Below are positions 1 through 12,400 of a DNA stretch of 64,000 nucleotides, piece after piece (position 1 is the first letter of the stretch; each line of letters begins with the position of its first letter). A program made the position numbers and the translations under genes. The notes below the pieces were generated by a model. That model made no database searches. It was not told the DNA's origin and was given only the letters and a program-made list of their open reading frames with translations. Source of the stretch: Opeltia flavorubescens (Eukaryota > Ascomycota > Lecanoromycetes > Teloschistales > Teloschistaceae); NCBI GenBank assembly GCA_000442125.1, contig KE546982.1, forward strand, positions 168,639 through 232,638. The letters run 5' to 3'.

Positions 1-1379
1 ATATTTTAGTAAAGTTTAGCGTTATAAATATTATAAAGTTAGATATACTATTAGGGTAAAGTTATCCTAAAATTAATAAAAAGTTAAAAGTTATATAGTA
101 TTTAAAGACCTTTTACAGCCGCGGGCTATAGTATACCTTCGATACTATATATAGCTATATTATAAATTAGAATAAAACTACGAGTTTTTTTTAATAGAAG
201 TATTGCTAAATTTTAAGCTGATTGCTTGTATAGGACAGATTTTTTTGCACTGCTAGTTATTAACAGCGGATATTAAAAAGCAAGTATATTGGATATTAAA
301 GGGCAGTGGTATAGATAAGGACTAACCCTAAGGTATAAATATAGGTATATCTCTTATAAAAGCTTTTAGCGGTATTATATAATTTTATTTTAATAATTTA
401 TTTTAATTAATTTTATTAATAGATTTTTAAAAGATTTTTAAAGAGAATAAAAAAATTTTAAATTAAATTTCCGGTGGATTTTCTATTGAGGATTTAATAA
501 AGTTTTTAAATAAAAATTTCTTTATATTTTAAATATTTAATATTTATTAAAAATTTTATTTTTATATATTCTAAAATAAATTAAATAGAATTAAATATTA
601 TTTTAAAGTCTTTTTTTAAATTTAATAATATTTAAAAATTTTCAAGTGTATTTAATTTAAAAGTTTTATATAGCTATCTATAATTATTTTATTAATAGAT
701 AAGAAATAAAAGTTAATTATTTTAGTATCGATTTTTTTTTTAAACTATTTAACTTAAATATTTATATACTTTTAATATTTATTAAACTAGAAGCTTTTAT
801 TTAAAATAATTGAGCTTTAAATAATATTTTAAATAATAATAGTTTTAAATTTAAAAAATTACTATTCTAATACTATTTAGTTTAGAAGGTTCTAAAGTTA
901 TATAGCTTCTTTAATAGCCTGGATTTATTTAATTATTTCGGCTTTATAAATAGATAAAATTACTATAATTTAACATTTTAAAAACTAATTAAAAGTTCTA
1001 CTCACTATATTAAAATTATACCTGGAAGTTAACCGTATATATAGATTAATTACCCGCTTAATTAGAATCTATATAATTTATAAAAACTTATAAGTCGCTT
1101 TTATAAAGAAAGATCTAGTAAAAAATCCTTTTAAAATACCGGAAAATTTATTTAATAGTATTCTAATAGTATTTTAATAAATTTAAACTATATTAATTAC
1201 TAATTAAAATATTATAAATAGTATTAAGGTGGATTCTAACTATAGCGTATATAAGAAATCTAATTATAGATTAAGATTATTTTTAAAATTCGGATAAATA
1301 ATCGTAATTAAAAAGAGTAGATTTAAGATAATAAATAGTTTCTATAGATATAGTAATAAGCTTATAATTCTAGAATTTA

Positions 1380-1625
1380 TCGTTTTTAAGGATTTATTTA
1401 ATATAAGTAGCCTAATTAAATTAAAGGATTTGGTTTAGTATATTATAGGTAATTTTTATATTTAAATAGAAATTTAATTGATTTATATCTATTATTTTAA
1501 CAAATTATAATAAATATTATTATATTTAATTAATTTTAAAGATATTAGACCTTGTTATAAAGATATTATTTATATAAACTTTAATGATTTTATATTTATT
1601 AATAAAAACGCTATAATTAGCTAGT
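1380..1625 (-). pseudogene. copia reverse-transcriptase core (fossil)
   Basis: Read on the minus strand, a Y-I-x-x-I-F-I-T-like stretch near 1,555-1,580 sits where copia RT has its catalytic Y-V-D-D box. It is followed by a segment resembling the conserved region after that box (hydrophobic/Lys-rich, then a Tyr-Leu-like turn and Ile-Lys-Ile). The surroundings support copia rather than gypsy because an integrase-like segment lies upstream on the same strand. It is a remnant with many breaks and no function. Confidence 0.55.
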
Positions 1626-2443
1626 AAAAAACTAAAGCCGAGGGTTTAAAAAAAACCGGCGAAATAGACGTATTATATTTAAAAGGACTATTTAAAACTA
1701 TAAAAGGTTTTTTTAAATCTATAATCAAGCTAAAGAAACCTTTTTAAAAATCTATAGGCAATAAAATATAAATTTCTTCCTTAATAATACTATAGAAAAA
1801 AGTAATAATAATATTTATTTATTAGAAGTCCTAATCTATTATTATAGCGATTATAAAAATAGTCTTATAATTTATAAATTTAATTATTAAAGCGAAAGTT
1901 TTATTGGAATTAACAATTTACTATTATTTAAATCTTTAAATAACTTATTAAACTTTAAAATAGAGGATATTATTATAAATATCCTTTTTAATTTTATATA
2001 CCTATTTTCTAATATTTGCTATACCTTATTTTTTCAATAAGAGTTATATAATCTATATTCTATTCTTTTTTAACGAGTTAACCTCTATTTATATAGCGGA
2101 TATTTATACTTTATAAAAGTTAAAATTGATAACTTTTTTATAATTTTAAAGGTTTTTATAATAATTAAAAGCGTAAATAAATAATATAAATAAAAAAGTA
2201 ATAAAGTTGAATAAAGGGGTATATTTAATTTTAAGTTCTAGGTATTAATATAATATAGCCGAGAGTTTTTTTATATTAAAGCCTTAAAATTGATAAAACG
2301 TTAAAAATAGATATATAGATTTAATAGACTATTAGATTAATAAATTTAATAGTTTATTTAAAAAATTAAAGTATTAAATAAGAAACTAAAATACTATTAA
2401 ATTTTTAAATCTAATTTTAAATCTAAAAATTCTGTTATATACC

Positions 2444-3126
2444 TTGCGAGCACTCTATTAATTTCTAATAAGAAATCTACAGCTATTTTTTTAAGTACGT
2501 GATTTTATTAAGCTGTTGGTATAACGTTATATAAAACTTTAATTTTTCTATAATAGCAGATTAAAATAAACTACCTATATTTCTAACTAGCTTAACCACT
2601 AGACTATAAACTACTATTTTTTTAAAATTTCTATTATTTATTTTATCGCTAGAGAAATATTATATTATAAAATATTAAAAAGCGTTTTAAAGCTATTAAA
2701 TACCTATTATAAAAAATGTCACCTTTTTTTTTATAAAAAATAAGCTAGTAGTATATATTTAACTATATAAGTATAGTTTCTATATATAGTATATAGTATA
2801 GCGGCTTAGCTTTTAGAAAATAAAAATAAATCTACTTAGTAATTAATTTTTAACTAGCTATATCTAATTAAAAAGCTTCAGCCGTAGGTTAAAAATTCAA
2901 ATCCATTAGATTAATTATTAAAAACCTTAATTACTAATCGAAAAAGCTTAAAAAGTAATAGATATAAACTTTCTTTATATAAATTTAAATAATTTTAGTA
3001 TAAATACTACAGAAAATATAATATAATAGATTTATATATACAATAATTTCTTTTATATAATATTCTCACGAATATAGTTACTAATATCGTAAGAATATCC
3101 TATTAAAAATCCAGCGTGGTCCCTTA
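2444..3126 (+). repeat. R repeat, copy a (683 bp), inserted in the copia fossil
   Basis: About 683 bp, matching the reverse complement of 35,210-35,892 at the same length, and also related to 24,535-25,215 (inverted) and 52,011-52,762 (same strand). Its right end is CCCTTAA. The best-conserved block is around 2,875-2,915 and contains AATTCAAATCC (2,894-2,904), which resembles a Pol III B box. No coding potential is seen. It separates the RT and integrase parts of the surrounding copia fossil, so it is a later insertion. It could be a solo LTR, a non-autonomous DNA transposon or a SINE-like unit; the ends favour neither clearly. Confidence 0.75.
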
Positions 3127-3689
3127 AAATAAAATTAGTTAATAAATTAAGATATAAAAATAATTTTAAATAAAACTCTAATTATAATATTCTATAACCT
3201 TTTAAAATTAAGATATTTTAAAAAAGGTATTTTTTTTAAACAATCGTTTAAATTATTATAAGGGTACTTTTTATAAAAAGATATATTTATAAATTTAATA
3301 GTTTTTTTTCTAAAACTAAATAGTCTATAATTATAATAGCTAGTATAATCTAAAATCTAATATTCAATAACGCGTAAATTAAACTTTTTAACTTTTATTT
3401 TATTATTTCTATATATAAATATATTATACTTTAGTAAATAAATATTCCAAAAATTGAGGTTAACTTTTTAAAACTTTTTATAAAGCGTTATATCTATTTT
3501 TAATAATAAAAACAAAATTTTTAATAATATTATAATATTAAAAAAAAAAGATTAATATTTATAAAAAATACTACTATTAAAAAGTAATAGACAAGTTTTA
3601 TCTAAAAAAAACTAGGTTTAGGCGTTTTAAAGCGCCGTTTTTTTAAAAATTATAAAGTATAATTAACTTTTACTAAATATTTATATCCT

Positions 3690-3800
3690 TGAATTCTATT
3701 TAAAAAAGATAATTATTATATTCCCCGCTATTATTATTATAGAATTTTTTAATTAAAAGATTTTCACATTTATATTTCTTTCTAAATTCGATAAATTTAA
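3690..3800 (-). pseudogene. copia integrase core fragment (fossil)
   Basis: The minus strand shows a stretch ending in S-G-E-Y that matches the position of the R-x-D-N-G-G-E-Y block of the copia integrase core. It is preceded by an F-x-E/R-F-R-K-K-Y-like segment as in copia. It lies upstream of the RT remnant on the same strand, the order diagnostic of Ty1/copia. Short and heavily mutated. Confidence 0.5.
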
Positions 3801-5060
3801 AAAAAACTTTAAAAATATTTTTAATTTTTATATAGTAAATTTTAATATATTAAATATAATTATCTAAAAATATAGAAATATATAAACTATTAGTATAAAT
3901 AATATACAGCTTATACTCGTTAATAAAACCTATAATATTTAAGTAAATTAAGTTTATAATATAGTCTCTAGATCTTATTAAATTTTAGTATAGTTCAATA
4001 TATTATTTATCTAGTATATACGTTTTATAATATTTCTCCTTTATTTTTTTAAAAAGGTGAATACCTATAATTATTCTATTTACTAGCTTTTTAATATTTT
4101 ATTTTCTAAAATAGCCTATTTTTCGGGATTGAAAATCTAGAATATTAGGATAAATTAAAGCTATAGCTATAGTATATTATTTTATATTAATAGCAGCTTT
4201 ATTATATTATTAAAAGATTAAATAATTTTTTTATAAAAAGTAGTAATTTTATTTTAGAAGATAATTTAAAATTTTATTTTATTAGACTCTATTTTAAATT
4301 ATACTGGTTTTTTTATTAGTTTTTTTTTAAGAAATAAGGGTAATTATAGTCCCTAATATATATTATAAACTTGTAAATATAAAGATAATTACTTTACTTT
4401 TTATTATAAAAAGGAATTTAATAATTCTAGTATTAAAAGATTTAACGCCGAGTTTACTAATATTATTAAAAGAAAGGTTATTAATAGGACGGAAGGTTAT
4501 AAAAAGATTCTATTAAAAAATAGTATATTAACTATAGTAAATATTTAAAAACTAAAATTTAAAATAATTTTAAAAAGAAAAGAGAATATTTATTAAAAGT
4601 AATATTATATAGATTATCTAAATCTTTAAATATAGCTAAATAGTATTTTAATTATTATCTTTATTTCTTTTTAATATCCTTATTCTTATTTTTAAATTTA
4701 TTATTTTTATTTTTATTTTTTCCTTTATTTTTACTATCGCGCCGATTTTTATTAACGCGATTATTATTTTTATTTTTATCTTTAAAGTCGGCTTTTACTT
4801 TTTATTTTTTAATTTAGGTTTTTTAAAATTTTAAGTAGGTTTAATAATAAATAGCTAATATACAACTATTTATATTATAAAAAATATAATAATTAATTTT
4901 AGTAATAATTAACTATTTATTATTTATAATTTTATTTAAAAGAGAATTTATAGGTAATAAAAACAGGCTATTAATAATAGATCGTTAGTTTTTATAAAAA
5001 ATAATAACTTTTCTAATTACCTTATAAATTATAACTATAAATTTATTATAAAAATAGTTA

Positions 5061-5254
5061 TATTGCACTTTGCGCAGTATACTATATATAATAGCCTAGA
5101 CCTATTGTAGTTAGCCTCGTGTGTATATAAGGTATACGGTGCGTAGATAAATTAATCAAGCTTAATATATATATATACTGTATATTATAGAGTTTAATCA
5201 GGGTATATAGTGCTCTAGTAGGCCATTAGCTACCTGTATATTATTACTATAATA
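5061..5254 (+). repeat. Gypsy-1 5' LTR (194 bp)
   Basis: It aligns without gaps in its outer parts to 15,508-15,701. The two copies differ almost only by C/T and G/A transitions, as RIP predicts. The first bases (TATTGCAC here, TATTATAT in the partner) and the last (CTATAATA) fit a former TG...CA pair. It contains a shared block around 5,093-5,120 (GCCTAGACCTATTGTAGTTA) that has stayed nearly unchanged. Confidence 0.92.
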
Positions 5255-8200
5255 TATAGTAGTAATTAGTACTATTAAAGACCAACTATAATCTTTAATC
5301 GATTAATTTTATCTAGTTCTATTTTATCCGTTATTCCGCCTCTTATCTAATAGTATATTCTATTTAAAATAACTTCTGGATATTCTATTCCGCCGTTAAC
5401 CTACCGGAATAACCAATTTATTATAGGAAAACCTATATAGATTACTTCAACTATACAACTCGTACGGCCTATATTCTATATAGTAGCTCTCGTATTCTAT
5501 ATAGTAAATAAAAAGGCTATACCTTCTATTGCACCTTTTACGCTCCTTTTATAAATATTTACTTAAATTATATAAATTTTACTACTATTTATTTTCTTTT
5601 AAAAACCTTTTTAAACCCTTAAACTTTTATTTTTATTTATACCTCGATTTATTTTATCGGTAAGTAGTATTAAATAAGATATATTTAATTAATATCACCT
5701 ACTAAAATTAGTACTAGATAAAATAAACTTAGTTAATACTGACGGTTAATAAGTTTAAATTTTTAAAATTTTTTTAACTATCTAAACTAGTATTAAATCT
5801 TATCTACTAGCTTAATTCTTTTATTAATTAAATAAAACTAACCTTTTTACTAGTCGATAAATCTTATTATTTCTTAATTTAGTATATTATTAGCTATTAG
5901 AATTCTCTAGAGAACGCTTTACAGGATAATCTATAGACCTAATAAGAAAGATCCGTTTTTTTTAACGAGCCTGATCTATCTTAAGCTACTACCTACCCTA
6001 TAGCCTAAAAGTATAAGCCTATTTTAAAAGGTATCCTAGGAGAGTTTTAAAAAGAAACTTAGCTTTTATATAATTTATCTAAATATAAAGCTTAGATTAA
6101 ATAAACGTTAATTAATTTTATTAAGAAAGTAAACTCTATAACGGATCTTTTTAATTCTAGAACTTTAATACTACCTTTTATAAAGGATAATCCTATTATA
6201 ACTAGATTAAATTTACTTTAAAGCACGGAAAATATTTTAAACGCTACTACTATTCTAAACGCCGCTACTTAAACTTCGGCGGCTTATATAATCTAGCTAA
6301 ATACTCTTTATTTTTTATTAAAAAGCCGATTTTAGTTTACCGCTTAAAAATAAATTACCCGAACTCGATAATAAGAAAAGTAAACTCGCCTAGAAAAGTA
6401 AATATAGTTTGCCTAATAAAAGGAGCAGGAATTGCGTAAAAAAAAGGCTAAAGAACAGTTTATCTAGTAAAAGCAACTTACAGCTTAAAAATAGTATATC
6501 TAGATTTGATAAAAAGAAAAACAAGCTCGTTAATAAGAGAAGGAAGTTTAAAAACGGCGTGCCTAATAAAAATAGCGTGCTAGTAAAGAATAACGTGCAC
6601 GTAAAGAGTAACGTATATAGTAAAAATTTTTTAAGGAATAGTATACCCGGCGCCGGCGTAAAATTAAAATACCGGATAATAATACTAATTTAAGCCTTAT
6701 ACCAGAGCTTATAGAATAACTCCGCCTTATAATCCAATAAGAAATTATAAATATAGCCGGATAAAATCTACTGGAATTATAGGGACTATAAAAATTTAAA
6801 AACCCTAGAGGATATAATATCGGGCTAGGTACTAGATAGCCTACACGATTTAAAGCTTCCGAGCTAGGATTTTTATATTTAAACGCGCCCGATTCCTATA
6901 ATATAAATAATATTATTTCTATTTATAATAAAATAATTTTTTAAAATATTTATATTTTTATAAATTAAGTAAAAGACTATATTTACGTTATTAATAAATC
7001 AGTAATAAAAAATAATTTATCTTTATATTTCCGAGGACGCGCTATAATAGAATATTTTAAAGAGTTAGATAATATTAAAAGGAAAATATTTAAAATTATA
7101 CTATTTTAAAACTTTATTAATAAATTTATTAAAAAGTTTAAAATATTTATTTTTAAAGTTATAAGTAAGCTATAATTTAAAAACTATATAAAATAGAATA
7201 TACACGATATATAAAACCTATACGGCTATATTTAAAGTATTTTATAATTATCTATTATAGCTAGAATTAATAATTAATACGCTTAATTAATTAAAACTTA
7301 ATAATAAATAGATATTAAAAAATTTAACTTTTATATAAAATTTCGTTAAAGAAATTAAGGTATAATAAAATATATAGCTAGTATTATAAAATAGGGAGTA
7401 GGAATATCGATAGGATAATTAGCAATAAAACGATCGGTGATAAAATAAACGTTTTAATAATTAAAATACTACTTTTAATAATTATCGATCTTAGTAACTA
7501 AAAAACTATAATATTTATCCTATTTATAATTAAGAATATAAATAGGGCGGATAAAACTATAAATAAGGCGGATAGTATAAATAAAACGGTTAAAGTTATA
7601 GATAAATACTATACTACCTTAATAACCGTTTTATCTAGTAAATATAATAGTCTTTCTCTCCTACTTATCTTCTTTAGTACTAGATACCTAATATTCTTTT
7701 TTTTTAAATAGAATAAAAAGCTAATATTTTAAATCCTTTATAGTTATAAATTATAATACCGCTAAATATAAATCGATTAGTAATTACGGCTTTACTAGCA
7801 GCCCCCCTATAAAATAATAATAGTAGAGGTGGATATAATAATAAAATATAAAATAATTACTACGGAAATAAAAACCTATAATTTAATAATAGTAATAGTA
7901 ACTATTTACTATAGCAACCTTTTCAATCTATAGTTTAGTTAATAGCTTAGCTTGTCTATTTTACTACTTCTAATCTATAGGTCTAATTAATCTTATACCC
8001 AAATCTTTAAATATATTAGGGCGAGGGATAACCTAATCTATAGGATACCTAATAAAAAGAATTTTTTAACGGTTAGTAAAACTAATTTATAGAGAAATTT
8101 AAGAAAATATCGGATAAAAAGAATATAAATAAAGGTAAGAATAATACCTTTAAAAACCTATATTTTATCTATTATAATTTTATTTCTACGCTATTATACT

Positions 8201-8540
8201 ATTAGGAAATACCGCCCGCTAAAACTTTTAATTATTTATTTTACTATAAAAGTTTTAGCTCTAATAATAACTTATATAAGTATCTAAAATCTTATTAAAA
8301 AGATATAATATAGCCCGAGAGGGATTCGGTATACTATTATATAATAAATATAGAATAAATAATCGAATTCGATATTTCGCTAATATCTAAAACTAGGTTA
8401 ATATTTCGAATTTAATATTATATAATTTTTATTATATATTTTACTCTAAAAGGTTTTTCGACTATTATTTATATTAATTTAGACTATATTATATTATTTA
8501 TTAATAAGCGATTTTTAAAAATAAATTTATTAGAAAAATA
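5255..8540 (+). pseudogene. Gypsy-1 gag-side region (fossil)
   Basis: This 3.3-kb stretch between the 5' LTR and the protease-like remnants occupies the gag position. It has no recognisable capsid or zinc-knuckle motif left. The open run of 94 codons at 6,409-6,693 is Lys/Asn/Ser-rich, lies on the element's coding strand and is best read as a surviving piece of the element, not a host gene. A loose tandem of the motif ATARGGCGGATA sits at about 7,540-7,590. Confidence 0.55.
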
Positions 8541-9479
8541 GATTAAAAGTATAACTATTTCTATTAGCGTTTAAAATATTAATATAGCTAAATATCTAAT
8601 AAATAAATTTATAGTTTTAGATATTTATATTAGCGGTATAATTAATAAAATAAAAATAATTATTTATATTTACCGCGAGATATATATCGTCGATAATTTT
8701 AAAGCTAATTTTTTTTATAAAAATAGATATACTTATTCTAGAAAATATAATATTTAACTTTAATATAGGTATATTATATATAAAAAGTTATTAAAATCTA
8801 ATAACCCCGATTAAAATAATTTTAAAAGATAATATTAAAGTTTATAGAATAATATATAATAAACGTAAAGTATTCTTTTTATTAAAGTCTATTACAAAAA
8901 TTATAATTAAATCTAAAAATCTAGATCTTCTTCTAAATTATAATTATTTTTTTAATCTAAAGATAAAAAGGGTATATATTTATATAATCAACGTTAATAT
9001 TCGATAGATTATAATTAAAAATTTATTATCTATTTTTAGAATACTAGAACGCTATATACTACTAGATAGGCTTATAGAATATAATACCGAAAAATATTTT
9101 CCTATAAATATAGAAGATTATATACTTATAAGTAACGCCAATATTAAACTACCGAATAATTTATATAAAGGTTACGTGTATACGCTATTTAATAATATTA
9201 TTATTTATAAAAACAACAAGAATATTATTGAAATATTCGAGCTTATTAATAAATTTAAAAGTATTTAAAAATTTAAAAGATCTATTATTAATATTCTAAA
9301 AAAAAACTAGATACGCGTTCTTTTAAATAGCGATTAAAACTCTTTTATAGCTTTAAAGTTTATTTATAAAATATATTTAATAGGAACTAAAAACCGCGAA
9401 GTAATTAATATAAAATTTAATAAACTATATAAATAAAGCTGTATAGAATAGTCTAAACTAATTATACTATTTAAATTTC

Positions 9480-10100
9480 TTATATTTATTATATAATATA
9501 CGGTATATACTAGATCCGATAAAATATCTATACGGAAACCTTATATAGTAGTCGATATTAGAGGTTTTAATAAAATTTTAATAATAGATTTATATCTAAT
9601 TCCTCTATAAAATAATATTATTAATACTATTCGAGGTTATATAAATCTTAGTATTATAAATAGGCTAGGTTTTTTTTAGTAATTTAGTATCTAGCCGCTA
9701 GATCGCTATAAATTTACCGTTATAAGCTATAAAGGATTAAAATACCTTAATATAGCCTATATAGGATATAAAAATTCTCTACTATACGTTTAGCGCGTAA
9801 TAAACCGTTAATTATAAAATTTAAAAAGTTTTATTAAAATATATATTAATAATATTATAGCTTTCTTTTATAATTTTAATAAATATATTTTATATTTTAA
9901 ACTTCTATTTATTAAGCTCTAGAAGTTAAATATTATACTAAATTCTAAAAAGATATTTTTTAATTATCGATCTATTACTTTATTTAAATAAAGAGTTAAC
10001 GGTTTTAGCTTATTAATTATAAAAAAAAAGATTAAAGCTTTAAATTAGATTAATTTTCTAAAGGACCTATAAGCTCTAAAGTATTACCTCGATTTTACTG
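9480..10100 (+). pseudogene. Gypsy-1 reverse transcriptase (fossil)
   Basis: The plus strand shows the gypsy RT blocks in order. A stretch around 9,670-9,790 matches the F-x-F-x-I-x-P...Y-K-F-T-V...G-L-x-Y-L-N region. Near 9,840-9,865 a Y-I-x-x-I-I-A-F box stands at the catalytic Y-x-D-D site. A following stretch resembles the conserved L-x-L-N-x-x-K-x-x-F segment. The match to Ty3/gypsy is clear despite dense RIP damage. Confidence 0.85.
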
Positions 10101-10289
10101 GTTATTTATATAATAAGATTCTTTACTATTTATAGATAGCGGAGCTACTTTAATATTTTAAAACGAAACTATTAAAAAACTTTTTATTAAATACTAAATA
10201 AAAGTAAAAGTACTATACTAAAACTATACTAATTAAAAAAAACCCTTTATATCTCGACTTTTTTAATCTTTTATAAAAGTCCTTTAATA

Positions 10290-10700
10290 GCTTAAATTCT
10301 CTTAACTATTTTAATCCGAATTATTAGTTATATACTAATATAAACGGGTTTAAATAATATAGTTTTAGCGTTATAATCTATTATATTAAAAAGAAAAAAA
10401 TTAATTTCTTTAAAAATAATATCTAGCTAATTATATTCCTTTCGAAGCTTTTATCCCTAGCTAAATTACGCTACTAGCTAATAGAACTAGAAGTTGCCTA
10501 TATAGTATAAATAGTATATAAAATATATTATATAATCGAATTATTTAAATCGAAGACTATAATTTTTATAAACTATTTATTTAATATTATAATATTTTAT
10601 TAAACTATTTTTAGCTTTTTATTTATAGATAAATTTAATTTATATTTTAATTATATTTTATAGTATTTATTATAATTTAATCTAGATATCCGATATTATT
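10290..10700 (+). pseudogene. Gypsy-1 RNase H (fossil)
   Basis: Immediately downstream of RT, the plus strand retains a very characteristic gypsy RNase H block: L-L-S-L-A-K...R-Y...E-L-E-V-A-Y-I-V (about 10,450-10,510). A stretch with K-x-x-I-I-F-I-N-Y follows. This block is one of the best preserved coding pieces of the element and supports the family call. Confidence 0.85.
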
Positions 10701-11029
10701 TAAAAAAATAAAATATTATTTTAAATATATTATTAAAACTTATAATAGCCTCTACTATAGATTATAATAAAATTTTAGACGAAAATACTTTAAACAAAAT
10801 ATTTATATACTTCGATTATATTATTAAAATAACCTTTAACTTTAAATAAAAACTTAAAGAAGAATATTTAAAGAATAAAAAGTAGAAGAAAATACTAGAA
10901 GTCCTAAATATAAAAAATAGCCTATCTAATAGTATTAAATTCCGCTTTAATAAAAGACTAATTTATTATACCGACTATTAGAGTAAAAAATATCTTTATC
11001 TATTAAAAAAATTTAAGGTAATAATTTTT

Positions 11030-11690
11030 AAACTCGTTTATAATAATTAAAACTATAGGTTTTATATATTCCTACGCTTTTATAGTAGATAATATATATA
11101 TATAACGCTTTATAAATAGATTAAAGCTATATCTAACCTACTACTATAAATATTAGAAGAATTAGATAATAAAATATAAGGATTTTCGCTTTCTAAACCT
11201 TATTATTAGACCCTCTATTCTATTTTATACAGTTATAGTTAATTTTATTTTAGCTTTATTATTATATAATAAATTTAATAGTATTATATCTATTATTTAT
11301 AAATTTTTTAAAAAAATTATACTACTATTAAGAAAATCTATCTATTCCGTTAAAGAATAGGCTCGTATTCTATTAGATAGACTAGTAGACTAGGGNATTT
11401 TAATAGTATTTATTTTTAATTAAAACTATAAATTCCTTTTTATATTCTAAAAAAAAATATTCGCTATTTTAAATATTAAATTTTTTATAAATACGGCTTA
11501 TTACTTTTAAATAAATAGTTAATTCGAGCGTATAAATTAAACCGCTAAAATAGCGCTACGTTATATATTATTTAACGACCCTACAACCGATTAGGTCTAA
11601 AGATTACTATAACTCCACGCTATATTAAATAATTTATTTAATACTATAACGGGTAAATTATTTAATAAAATTATTTATAGTTTTAAACTG
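11030..11690 (+). pseudogene. Gypsy-1 integrase (fossil)
   Basis: A stretch at about 11,030-11,130 resembles the zinc-binding N-terminal part. Around 11,230-11,390 lies the core block equivalent to D-F-I-x-x-L-P...K-F-S-K...A-x-x-L-L-D-R-L. Around 11,400-11,570 follow the blocks equivalent to S-D-R-D-x-x-F and the A-Y-H-x-Q-T-D-x-Q segment. Order and spacing are those of gypsy integrases. One base (11,396) is ambiguous (N) in the assembly. Confidence 0.82.
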
Positions 11691-12400
11691 AGAGATATAC
11701 TTATAATACTAGATCTAGCTAAATTAAATAAAGTTAACGACGATTTTTTTATTAGATAAAAAGTTATTATAAAAGAAACGGAGTAAACTATAGACTAGTT
11801 AAATATTATAGCTAAGCGATTTTATAATAAAAAATATCGTTTAATTACTTTTAATATTAAATTAAAAATTTATCTAAAATTTTATAAAAAATGTATTATT
11901 TTATTTATATTTAGTAAAAAGCTTTTAAATTAGCGCTATAGACTATAAATAGTATTTAAAAGGATTAGAAACCTCGTTTATAAATTTAACTTTCTATAGA
12001 ACTAAAAAATATACTATATAATATTAATTATATAATTTAAACTTATATTAAATACTTCCGATCCGTTTAAGCGACTAGTATCTAATTACCTATTTACTAG
12101 TAGAAGAATTTAATAATAAATAGTATAATTATAAAGTTAAAAAGTTTATTAAAAAACGATAGCGTAAATATAGTAAAAGAAAATTAATTATAAAGTATTT
12201 TATCTAATAGAAAAAGTACAGCCCGGTATTCGATAGATAATATAGGAAAAATCTTCTAGAAAATAATAGTAAGGAAATCGATAATTATAAGAGGGAATAT
12301 AGTATATTATTAGTATATTATATCCCGTAGAATTAATTTAAGGATTATAGTAAATTAAAGCGAGGGTAAAAGTATTTATATAAAATTTAACTAATATTAA
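11690..12400 (+). pseudogene. Gypsy-1 post-integrase GPF/chromodomain-like region (fossil)
   Basis: Downstream of the integrase core the plus strand resembles the chromovirus C-terminal module. A stretch around 11,880-12,030 corresponds to the G-P-F...V-G-x-L-A-Y-x-L...I-H-P-V-x-x-x-x-x-L-x-P segment, and one around 12,120-12,260 corresponds to a chromodomain (E-V-E...Y-x-V-x-W-x-G-Y). In chromoviruses this module directs insertion to heterochromatin, which would fit where the element lies. The assignment rests on residue pattern and spacing only. Confidence 0.55.

Larger units (their letters stand above)
1..5060 (-). mobile_element. Ty1/copia-type retrotransposon fossil, partial, RIP-degraded
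   Basis: The minus strand holds traces of a Ty1/copia polyprotein in the order expected for copia, integrase before reverse transcriptase. An integrase-like stretch lies near 3,690-3,800 and a reverse-transcriptase core near 1,380-1,625. The sequence is very AT-rich and broken in very many places. No LTR pair could be recognised. The left end runs off the window, and the right side stops at the insertion point of Gypsy-1, so the 5' part may continue after 15,707. An R repeat splits it at 2,444-3,126. The region 3,800-5,060 should hold the gag/protease side; it shows a Lys/Asn-rich minus-strand stretch around 4,680-4,830, but I could not place a zinc knuckle with confidence. The family call is fairly secure; the limits are not. 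Confidence 0.6.

Noticed and set aside
2875-2915. Possible tRNA gene, because of the GTTCAAATCC-like block
   Set aside because: No cloverleaf can be drawn, the acceptor stem is missing, and the block recurs in all better preserved R repeats; kept only as a B-box-like element of the repeat.
4680-4890. Possible zinc knuckle of copia gag on the minus strand
   Set aside because: The Cys/His spacing does not fit C-x2-C-x4-H-x4-C even allowing for degradation; the Lys/Asn run is explained by RIP.
6409-6693. 94-codon plus-strand open frame, Lys/Asn/Ser-rich
   Set aside because: It lies inside Gypsy-1 on the pol strand, has the composition expected from RIP and matches no family; treated as a relic of the element.
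11396-11396. Ambiguous base N (also at 63,840)
   Set aside because: Assembly ambiguity within repeats, not a biological feature.
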